Origin: Pseudomonadota bacterium
GTDB taxonomy: Bacteria; Pseudomonadota; Gammaproteobacteria; Burkholderiales; Methylophilaceae
NCBI GenBank assembly: GCA_029556915.1
Contig: JAKQIT010000088.1
Location: forward strand, 1 to 64,000
Direction: 5' to 3'
Length of the DNA: 64,000 nucleotides
This document shows positions 7,694 to 14,593 of the stretch, in pieces. The first letter of the stretch is position 1; each line of letters starts with the position of its first letter. Under the pieces are notes generated by a model. That model saw only the letters and a list, made by a program, of their open reading frames with translations, was not told where the DNA came from and did not search any database. The translations under genes were made by a program, and so were the position numbers.

Positions 7694-9169
7694 TTATTGC
7701 GTATTTGCTTCAATTGGCAAATCCAGTTTTTTGGGTAGCAAAATAGTGATTTCAGTACCGCCACCATCACGAGCATTAAATTTAAGCTCCCCATCGAGTG
7801 CATCACATACTTTAAACGCAAAGGGAATGCCAATGCCAGTGCCAAACCTTTTGGTTGTTGGCGCACTAATAGCACTAGGGTCTGGCTTAAAGGGCATTCC
7901 AGAACCACGGTCTAATAATCGAACAAAGTAACTGTGCGCTGAAACATTTAAGCGCACTTCGATTTCACCAGAAACTTTTGATGCATCTATAGCGTTTGAC
8001 AGCAAGTTGTAAATAACTTGCTCTAGTAGATGTTGGTCTGTAAAAATTGCAGTATCTACAGGCCACATAGGTAGAATGAGTTTAATAGATTTTTCTTTTA
8101 TTTTTTGCTGCAGTGGTCCTAATGCACCGTCGGTAATGGTCTGAACGCTGGTGTGGCTAGGGCTTGGTTTTAAAGGTAGCAGGTAAGCTAAAAGAGCGCC
8201 AGTCCAACGTTCTAACCTATCTACCGTGTTAATAATGCCATGTAAAGACTCGCGGGTCTCAACATCATGTTCGGGATCATCCAACACTTGCGCAGTGGCG
8301 CGAATGCTTGCAAGAGGGTTGCGAATATTATGGGCAAGCATTGGCACTAGCAACCCTTGAGCCGCCTGTTTTTCTGTGCGAATTAGGGCTTCTTGGCTTT
8401 CTGTTAGCTTCATAGCCATTTGGTTAATCGCTTTTGAGACTTCGGCCAACTCTTCAACACCCTCTTCATTGGCTCGATAGCTCAAATTTCCCGCGCTGAT
8501 TTCAGACGTTGCTTTTAATACCCCAGCGATTGGTTGCACAATGGCGCGTTTTAAAAATAGCCGCGAAAAAAGTAACAACAATATTGCTAATAATAATGGA
8601 ATAATCAACAGTAAAGATGTAATGCGTTTGGTATTGGCTAATTGCTTATCTAACTGCGCTTGCTTTTGGCTAAGTAACTGCTCGGTGCGTGCTAAAATCT
8701 TTTCATAGCGTTCAAATAAACCTGTCTCGATGTCTGTATTAAGGGCGTGTTTGGTTTCTGCGGTATTATTATTCTGAAATTGTTCAAAAAGCATCGGTGT
8801 TTCCACCACAAACTGCTTGTAATTTGAGTGAAGATCATCGATAACAGCTTTTTCTTCCTTGTCTATTACCAATGAGTTAAGTAATGTAAAGTGATTTTCA
8901 ACCGAAACGGTGAAAGTATTATATTCATCTTGGGCAGTGCTATCTTCTAAAAAATAAATGTCAAATAGCTCTTTCATTTGTCGATACAAGTCACCACGCG
9001 TCTGTTGCACCTCAGAAACAAGGGCACTAATTCGGCTTGCCTCTTGGCTAGATTTTTCCCATAAGTGGATGCCGTAAGCGCCAGAAGCTGCAGCAAGGCT
9101 TATTAGTAGAATAAAAGCAAATTGATGGAGCAGCAATAAGTCTTTTAGGGATTTGTTTTTGTTTAGCAT
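7694..9169 (-). CDS. Orphan membrane sensor histidine kinase
   Basis: 491 residues. Two membrane helices (about 15-37 and 185-207) flank a helical periplasmic sensor domain, followed by a HAMP region. The H-box LAHNIRNPLASIRA is near residue 280, the N-box NLLSNAIDAS near residue 388, and the ATP lid motifs DRGSGMPF and FGTGIGIPFAF follow, so it looks active. No response regulator is encoded nearby. It starts 35 bases after moeA and may be co-transcribed with the Moco genes. The signal sensed cannot be read from the sequence. Confidence 0.82.
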   Translation of the reverse strand: MLNKNKSLKDLLLLHQFAFILLISLAAASGAYGIHLWEKSSQEASRISALVSEVQQTRGDLYRQMKELFDIYFLEDSTAQDEYNTFTVSVENHFTLLNSLVIDKEEKAVIDDLHSNYKQFVVETPMLFEQFQNNNTAETKHALNTDIETGLFERYEKILARTEQLLSQKQAQLDKQLANTKRITSLLLIIPLLLAILLLLFSRLFLKRAIVQPIAGVLKATSEISAGNLSYRANEEGVEELAEVSKAINQMAMKLTESQEALIRTEKQAAQGLLVPMLAHNIRNPLASIRATAQVLDDPEHDVETRESLHGIINTVDRLERWTGALLAYLLPLKPSPSHTSVQTITDGALGPLQQKIKEKSIKLILPMWPVDTAIFTDQHLLEQVIYNLLSNAIDASKVSGEIEVRLNVSAHSYFVRLLDRGSGMPFKPDPSAISAPTTKRFGTGIGIPFAFKVCDALDGELKFNARDGGGTEITILLPKKLDLPIEANTQ

Positions 9170-9204
9170 AGAAAAATTATACCGTAAGCTTACGCAGAAT
9201 CTTG

Positions 9205-10464
9205 TTATATCAAGCCATCAAGCAACTGAACCTTTACCAGCGCGCCAGCTTCAAGGTTGCCTACCGATTCGCCCAGAACGATAAAGCAATTAGCTTGACT
9301 CATGCTACTTAGCATAGCTGAGCCTTGCAATCCTGTTGGTTTCACCTTCCATACACTATGCTCTTCAAATAGAATTCCCCGCTGAAATTCAGTACGACCA
9401 GTGGCTTTTTTTATTGCCTGCGTGCATTCCACACTAAAAGTAGGTAATGGTTTAGCTGTTGCACCCATCAGGCTCATTAAAGCTTCGCGGACAAACTGGT
9501 AAAATGTCACCATGGCAGAAACAGGATTGCCAGGTAGTCCAAAATAGTGAGCATTTGCTATTTTGCCATATGCTAATGGACGACCAGGTTTCATGTTGAT
9601 TTTCCAAAACAACACCTCACCGTGTTTCGCTAATAGCGCTTTCATATGGTCTGCTTCACCTACTGATACCCCGCCACTAGTAATCACCACATGATGATTA
9701 CTAGCCGCCATAATTAAGGTGTCTTCTAATTGTTGCACATTGTCTGGGATAGCGCCTAAATCAGCAACTTCAACACCAAGTCTGGTTAGCATTCCAAACA
9801 AAGTATAGCGGTTGCTGTCGTAGATTTGTCCTTCATTAAGCGGTTTATCCACGCTAACAAGTTCATCGCCCGTACTGAAAAAAGCCACTTTAAGCTTTTT
9901 GTAGACACTCACTTTTGCGATACCAAGCGAAGCGATTAAACCCAAATCAGCAGGGCGCATTAAGTGACCTTTACTCAAGACAGTTTGCCCAAGCTTTAAA
10001 TCTTCGCCAGCAAAACGCACATTGGCAGCCTGTTTTACATCATTTAGTAAAGTAATATGCTCACTGTTTACAGTTACATGTTCTTGCATTACTACGGTAT
10101 CGGCGCCTAAAGGTAACATTGCACCAGTCATAATCTTGACGCATTCACCCGCATTCACCGCCCCTCTAAAAGGCTTACCAGCAAAAGCTGTGCCGATTAC
10201 TTTAAAAGTTTTCAAATCTTCTGAAAACTTAAATGCAAAACCATCCATTGCAGAGTTATTGTAATTTGGTACGTTGCTAGGAGAAATTACATCAGCTGAT
10301 AAAACGCGCCCAAGGGTCTCTCGAATAGGTAATTCTTCATGGGCGGAAACTGGACTTAAAAACTGCTGAATGTAATGCCGCGCTTGCTCAACGGACATTG
10401 CGTTGGGATCGTAATCATCTACACCACAAGGGTTAGTCGAAAGTTGAGAAAGTGTGTGTTTCAT
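9205..10464 (-). CDS. moeA: Molybdopterin molybdotransferase MoeA
   Basis: 419 residues, normal length. Motifs seen include NYNNSAMDGFAF, IMTGAMLPLGADTVVMQEH, the MPT-binding TSGGVSVGEADHMK near residue 265, and FGLPGNPVSAMVTFYQF near residue 310. It inserts molybdate into adenylylated molybdopterin, the last common step of molybdenum cofactor synthesis. It sits 26 bases after mobA in a moaA-unknown-mobA-moeA operon that faces away from the molybdenum-dependent formate dehydrogenase operon, which is the likely client. Confidence 0.92.
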   Translation of the reverse strand: MKHTLSQLSTNPCGVDDYDPNAMSVEQARHYIQQFLSPVSAHEELPIRETLGRVLSADVISPSNVPNYNNSAMDGFAFKFSEDLKTFKVIGTAFAGKPFRGAVNAGECVKIMTGAMLPLGADTVVMQEHVTVNSEHITLLNDVKQAANVRFAGEDLKLGQTVLSKGHLMRPADLGLIASLGIAKVSVYKKLKVAFFSTGDELVSVDKPLNEGQIYDSNRYTLFGMLTRLGVEVADLGAIPDNVQQLEDTLIMAASNHHVVITSGGVSVGEADHMKALLAKHGEVLFWKINMKPGRPLAYGKIANAHYFGLPGNPVSAMVTFYQFVREALMSLMGATAKPLPTFSVECTQAIKKATGRTEFQRGILFEEHSVWKVKPTGLQGSAMLSSMSQANCFIVLGESVGNLEAGALVKVQLLDGLI

Positions 10465-10490
10465 AAATAATAGTAAATTGAATTACAAGG

Positions 10491-11084
10491 TTAACTGGAT
10501 GCATTGCTTAGTTTTGATTCTAGCGCAGCTAAATCTTCATAGGTATTTAAGTTTACAAATGCATCGCTAGCGTCACTGAAGTCAACTTCAACATAACGCA
10601 GGCCTTTTTGCCAACTACTCACGCGTCGATCACCTTGAGCGATATAGTCAGTAAGTGAGGGCAATACGCTCTTTTTGCACAAACAAAATACAGGATGGAC
10701 ATTGTCATCGCTAGCGACCACGGCAATATCTGCGCTGTGTGCCAAAAGTCCAGCCATTAAACGGTGCACTAAATCGAGAGGTAGTAGGGGCGAATCACAA
10801 GGCACAGTGAGCAAATAATCACTTTTACAGTATTTTAGACCTAAGCTAAACCCAGCCAGCGGTCCAATAAAATTTGCATGCTCATCTTGCAACACGGGTA
10901 AACAAAACGATTTATATTGTGAAATATCTCGGTTAGCATTGATTAAAATCTCATTAACTTGAGGCGTTAAACGGGTAATCACATGCGCAATCAGAGGTTT
11001 TTGTTGAAGTAAAATAAAGCCTTTATCTGCACCATTCATTCGTGTGGCGCGACCCCCTGCGAGGATGATTGAGGAGATAGACAT
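10491..11084 (-). CDS. mobA: Molybdenum cofactor guanylyltransferase MobA
   Basis: 197 residues from the ATG at 11084. The frame opens further upstream but that would overlap the preceding gene and add residues absent from the family. The nucleotidyltransferase signature IILAGGRATRMNGADKG is at the N-terminus, and VPCDSPLLPLDLV near residue 95 supplies metal-binding Asp. It adds GMP to Mo-molybdopterin to make the bis-MGD form required by formate dehydrogenase. It follows the small unknown gene with a 1-base gap, indicating translational coupling. Confidence 0.9.
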   Translation of the reverse strand: MSISSIILAGGRATRMNGADKGFILLQQKPLIAHVITRLTPQVNEILINANRDISQYKSFCLPVLQDEHANFIGPLAGFSLGLKYCKSDYLLTVPCDSPLLPLDLVHRLMAGLLAHSADIAVVASDDNVHPVFCLCKKSVLPSLTDYIAQGDRRVSSWQKGLRYVEVDFSDASDAFVNLNTYEDLAALESKLSNASS

Positions 11085-11085
11085 A

Positions 11086-11424
11086 CTAGCTTGATATAGC
11101 AATGATAATGCCAAGCAAGGTTGTAATATGTGTTCTATGTATCGCGTTCCAGCCACTATCAGTAAGTCTGTAAATATTCTTTTTATTATTTTGAGTTAGC
11201 TCTGGAATTTTTCCTATGCTTAAATCTATCTTCTCAGTAGGAACTGATTCATGTAGCACTTCCACCCAGCCACGCATTAAGCATGTTTGGATATTTTCAT
11301 TGTTTTGTTCAGTGTCAGGCATAGCTTTTTCTATTACCCAGACATTCCCAGGTTGCAAAACAATCGCCACTCTTTGTTTTGAAAGAAACTTTAAAGTTTT
11401 ATAAGTGGAGTATTCACGTTGCAT
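11086..11424 (-). CDS. Small protein of unknown function in the Moco operon
   Basis: 112 residues, not recognised. It fits exactly between moaA (3-base gap) and mobA (1-base gap) on the same strand, which is strong evidence that it is a real operon member. The C-terminal half contains MRGWVEVL and IYRLTDSGWNAIHR, reminiscent of the strand-turn pattern of small winged-helix proteins (compare Y-x-L-T-x-x-G-W). A DNA-binding or regulatory role is possible but only an inference. There is a moderately hydrophobic end, ITTLLGIIIAISS, and no signal peptide. Confidence 0.65.
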   Translation of the reverse strand: MQREYSTYKTLKFLSKQRVAIVLQPGNVWVIEKAMPDTEQNNENIQTCLMRGWVEVLHESVPTEKIDLSIGKIPELTQNNKKNIYRLTDSGWNAIHRTHITTLLGIIIAISS

Positions 11425-11427
11425 ATT

Positions 11428-12432
11428 TTACCCACCTGTATGTGACATAAACCGCACGATAGACGGTTCGGCACGTCGCAAATCAAAATCATGCCCTTTC
11501 GGTTTAATCGCCATGCTATTTAGAATAGCGGCAATTAAAGGTGCATCATCAATTGGGTGTTCACGCAGTAGCGGCATTAAATCTATCTTATCTTCTTGTC
11601 CTAAGCATAAATACAGCTCACCTTTACAGGTAATACGCACACGATTACAACTTTCGCAAAAATTATGGCTGTGTGGTGAAATAAAGCCTATTTTTGTGGA
11701 AGTATCAGTCACGCGCCAGTAACGAGCAGGGCCGCCAGTCGTCTCGGTGCTTGGCAGTAGCGAATACTTACTCTGCAGTAATGACAACGTGTCTGCGTTA
11801 CTCACAAATGTGCTTTCACGCGCATGGTCAACCACGCCTAATGGCATTTCTTCAATAAAGCTAATATCAATTTTTTTGTCGATGGCAAACTGGACTAAGT
11901 TGGCAGTTTCGTCATCGTTTATACCACGCATTAACACAGTATTAATTTTGATGCCTCTGAAACCCGCATGGATACTGGCTTCCAGCCCTGCTAAAACTTG
12001 CTCGAGGTTTCCTGTACGGGTAATTTGTTTAAATTTATCAGCATTTAAACTATCAATTGAGATGTTAATACGCCTTACACCAGCCTTTTTTAAAGCCATT
12101 GCTTGTTTAGCAAGTTGGCTTCCGTTAGTGGTCACTACTAGCTCATTTAAGCCATTTAGCTTGCCTATTTCATCAAATAACCATAACGCATTTTTGCGTA
12201 CTAATGGTTCGCCACCTGTGATGCGCACCTTACTCACCCCTAAGCTTACAAATACTTTTACCAAGCGTGCGCATTCTTCAAGACTAAGCACCTCATCACG
12301 AGGTAAAAACTGCATATTTTCGCTCATACAATAGGTACAACGAAAGTCGCAGCGGTCAGTAATGGATAGTCGTATGTAGTTGACCACTCGTCCAAACTGG
12401 TCAGTCAACAAATTTGTATCTGATGGCTTCAT
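11428..12432 (-). CDS. moaA: GTP 3',8-cyclase MoaA
   Basis: 334 residues. The radical-SAM cluster motif ITDRCDFRCTYCMSE is near residue 25-39, the SAM-binding RITGGEPLVRK near residue 71, the second iron-sulphur cluster site CESCNRVRITCKGELYLC near residue 263, and the protein ends in the conserved Gly-Gly. It converts GTP to the cyclic intermediate that begins molybdenum cofactor synthesis. Leader gene of the minus-strand Moco operon, divergent from fdsG. A stretch of about 40 bp in the middle (around GLEASIHAGFRGIKIN) is nearly identical to the core of the dispersed repeat. Confidence 0.93.
   Translation of the reverse strand: MKPSDTNLLTDQFGRVVNYIRLSITDRCDFRCTYCMSENMQFLPRDEVLSLEECARLVKVFVSLGVSKVRITGGEPLVRKNALWLFDEIGKLNGLNELVVTTNGSQLAKQAMALKKAGVRRINISIDSLNADKFKQITRTGNLEQVLAGLEASIHAGFRGIKINTVLMRGINDDETANLVQFAIDKKIDISFIEEMPLGVVDHARESTFVSNADTLSLLQSKYSLLPSTETTGGPARYWRVTDTSTKIGFISPHSHNFCESCNRVRITCKGELYLCLGQEDKIDLMPLLREHPIDDAPLIAAILNSMAIKPKGHDFDLRRAEPSIVRFMSHTGG
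11946..11990 (-). repeat. Repeat-like segment inside moaA
   Basis: On the coding strand this segment reads GCTGGAAGCC, then AGTATCCATGCGG, then GTTTCAGAGGCATCAAAA. It shares an uninterrupted 18-base word (AAGCCAGTATCCATGCGG) with repeat copies 1, 2 and 4, and matches the rest of their cores with few differences and one indel. It encodes EASIHAGFRGIKI, which aligns with the family pattern AGF-x-x-(V/I)-K-(V/I)-N, so the frame and function seem kept. Confidence 0.7.
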
Positions 12433-12497
12433 TTTTCGTTGAATTATGTCGTAAAAGAGTAGTCAAACTAAGGTAGTTTATTGCGTCTTATTTGGCT

Positions 12498-12525
12498 TTG
12501 ATAAGGCTTCAATAAGGTATATGAT
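12498..12525 (+). promoter_or_regulatory. Probable sigma-70 promoter of the fds operon
   Basis: TTGATA at 12498-12503 and TATGAT at 12520-12525 with a 16-bp spacer, in the 129-bp divergent gap between moaA and fdsG. The expected start site is about 30 bases before the fdsG start. Confidence 0.55.
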
Positions 12526-12561
12526 ACGCAGAATTAAAAATATTTGGGAGTTTTTGTGGTG

Positions 12562-13035
12562 ATGGCGTTATCTACACAACAAGCAACAAAAATTGCTGCA
12601 CATATTGAGCAGCATAAAAGCAGGCCGGGCGCGCTGTTACCTATGCTACACGCTATTCAAGATGATGTTGGCTACGTGCCAGAAGAAGCCTATTTGCCTA
12701 TTTCAAAAGCGCTGGCCTTATCGGTGGCAGAAGTGCATGGTGTGGTGACTTTTTACCACCATTTTCGCCGACACCCAGCAGGCAAGCATATTTTGCAGGT
12801 TTGCAGGGCTGAATCATGCCAGGCGATGGGGTCAGAAAAACTAGAGGCAAATATTAAAGCAAATTTGGACATTGATTATCATCAAACAACAGAAGATGGT
12901 GCGATTACTTTAGAGCCAGTTTATTGTTTAGGTAACTGTGCATGTTCGCCAGCGGTGATGATGGATGGCGAAGTTTACGGGCGCATGGATGCTGAAAAAG
13001 TAGCTGCATTGATCAAAGAGGCGAGGAGTAAATAA
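12562..13035 (+). CDS. fdsG: NAD-dependent formate dehydrogenase gamma subunit FdsG
   Basis: 157 residues from the ATG at 12562; GTG codons at 12556 and 12559 are alternatives, since GGGAG at 12546-12550 is spaced better for them. A NuoE-like protein: helical N-terminus, then a thioredoxin-like [2Fe-2S] domain with ligands in CRAESC and [15 protein letters not shown]. It passes electrons between the FdsB flavin site and the rest of the soluble Fds complex, which oxidises formate to CO2 and makes NADH. First gene of fdsGBA-fdhD-fdsD; its stop overlaps the fdsB start by one base. Confidence 0.9.
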   Translation: MALSTQQATKIAAHIEQHKSRPGALLPMLHAIQDDVGYVPEEAYLPISKALALSVAEVHGVVTFYHHFRRHPAGKHILQVCRAESCQAMGSEKLEANIKANLDIDYHQTTEDGAITLEPVYCLGNCACSPAVMMDGEVYGRMDAEKVAALIKEARSK

Positions 13036-14585
13036 TGGTAAAAGTTTATGTGCCATGTGACTCTACCGCGCTTTCGTTAGGTGCAAATAGAACGGCGGAT
13101 GCCATTGTGGCAGAAGCAAAAAAACGTGGCTTAACGATTGAGTTGGTTCGTAATGGATCACGAGGTTTATTCTGGTTGGAGCCGATGGTGGAAGTGGCGA
13201 CTGAAAAAGGCCGAGTAGCTTATGCGCCTGTGCAGCCGAATGATGTGCCGAGTTTGTTTGAGGCCAACTTTTTAGCCGGCGGCGCGCACCCACTGAATTT
13301 GGGCTTAACGGAAGAGCTGACTTGGTTGAAAAAACAGCAACGGCTTACTTTTGCTCGTGTAGGCATTACAGACCCCATTTCGCTAGAGGATTATCTCGCT
13401 CACGATGGCTACAATGGCCTTAAAAATGCACTTAAATTATCAGGTGCAGAAATTGTTAAAGCCGTGACAGATTCTGGTTTGCGTGGTCGCGGCGGTGCAG
13501 CTTTTCCTACCGGCATTAAATGGAATACAGTGTTAGGCTGCCAAGCCGACCAAAAATATATTGTATGTAATGCGGATGAAGGCGATTCTGGCACTTATTC
13601 AGACCGCATGGTGATGGAAGATGATCCTTATGTGCTAATTGAAGGGATGACCATAGCAGCGGTTGCAGTAGGTGCAACACAAGGGTATATCTACCTGCGT
13701 AGTGAATACCCGCATGCACTTAAAACCCTAAATGAAGCCATTGGACGTGCTGAAAAGGCAGGTTATTTAGGTCAAAATATTTGCGGTTCAAGCCACACAT
13801 TTAAATTAGAAGTGCGCCGTGCAGCTGGTGCTTATGTTTGTGGTGAAGAAACAAGTTTGCTTGAAAGCTTAGAAGGTAAACGCGGTTTGGTGCGCTTTAA
13901 ACCACCACTGCCAGCTATAGAGGGGTTGTTTGGCAAGCCAACTGTAGTAAACAACGTTATCTCATTTGCAACAGTCCCGATTATTTTAGATAAAGGCGCA
14001 CAGTTTTATGCTAATTATGGCATGGGGCGTTCGCGTGGCACATTGCCCATTCAGTTAGCGGGTAATCTTAAGCAAACAGGCTTGGTTGAATTGGCTTTTG
14101 GCACCACTTTACGTGAGTTGCTTTATGACTTTGGTGGGGGCTCGGCAACAGGTAAGCCGATACGTGCGGTACAGGTTGGCGGCCCATTGGGCGCTTATTT
14201 ACCAGAAAGCCAATTTGATACACCGCTAGATTACGAAGAATTTACTAAGATTTGGGCTGTGGTAGGGCATGGTGGCATCGTAGCATTTGATGACACCGTT
14301 GATATGGCTAAAATGGCACGTTACGCCTTTGAATTTTGCGCGATTGAAAGCTGTGGTAAATGTACGCCTTGCCGCATTGGCTCAACACGCGGTGTGGAAG
14401 TAATAGATAAAATCACATCAGGCAAAGATCATGCTAAAAACATTACGTTAGTGCGCGATTTAAGCGACACCATGTTAAATGGCTCGCTTTGCGCCATGGG
14501 TGGTATGACGCCATACCCTGTGTTGAGTGCACTCAATCACTTTCCTCAAGATTTTGGACTACCTGAAAATTCTAAAGCAGGTTAG
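13035..14585 (+). CDS. fdsB: NAD-dependent formate dehydrogenase beta subunit FdsB
   Basis: 516 residues. The N-terminal about 110 residues form a thioredoxin-like region, followed by a NuoF-type domain. FMN/NADH-binding motifs are GLRGRGGAAFPTGIKW near residue 151, NADEGDSGTYSDR and GAYVCGEETSLLESLEG near residue 265. The [4Fe-4S] site ESCGKCTPCRIGSTRG is near residue 438. This is the diaphorase subunit that reduces NAD+ with electrons from formate. It is translationally coupled to fdsG and lies 8 bases before fdsA. Confidence 0.93.
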   Translation: MVKVYVPCDSTALSLGANRTADAIVAEAKKRGLTIELVRNGSRGLFWLEPMVEVATEKGRVAYAPVQPNDVPSLFEANFLAGGAHPLNLGLTEELTWLKKQQRLTFARVGITDPISLEDYLAHDGYNGLKNALKLSGAEIVKAVTDSGLRGRGGAAFPTGIKWNTVLGCQADQKYIVCNADEGDSGTYSDRMVMEDDPYVLIEGMTIAAVAVGATQGYIYLRSEYPHALKTLNEAIGRAEKAGYLGQNICGSSHTFKLEVRRAAGAYVCGEETSLLESLEGKRGLVRFKPPLPAIEGLFGKPTVVNNVISFATVPIILDKGAQFYANYGMGRSRGTLPIQLAGNLKQTGLVELAFGTTLRELLYDFGGGSATGKPIRAVQVGGPLGAYLPESQFDTPLDYEEFTKIWAVVGHGGIVAFDDTVDMAKMARYAFEFCAIESCGKCTPCRIGSTRGVEVIDKITSGKDHAKNITLVRDLSDTMLNGSLCAMGGMTPYPVLSALNHFPQDFGLPENSKAG

Positions 14586-14593
14586 GAGTCATC

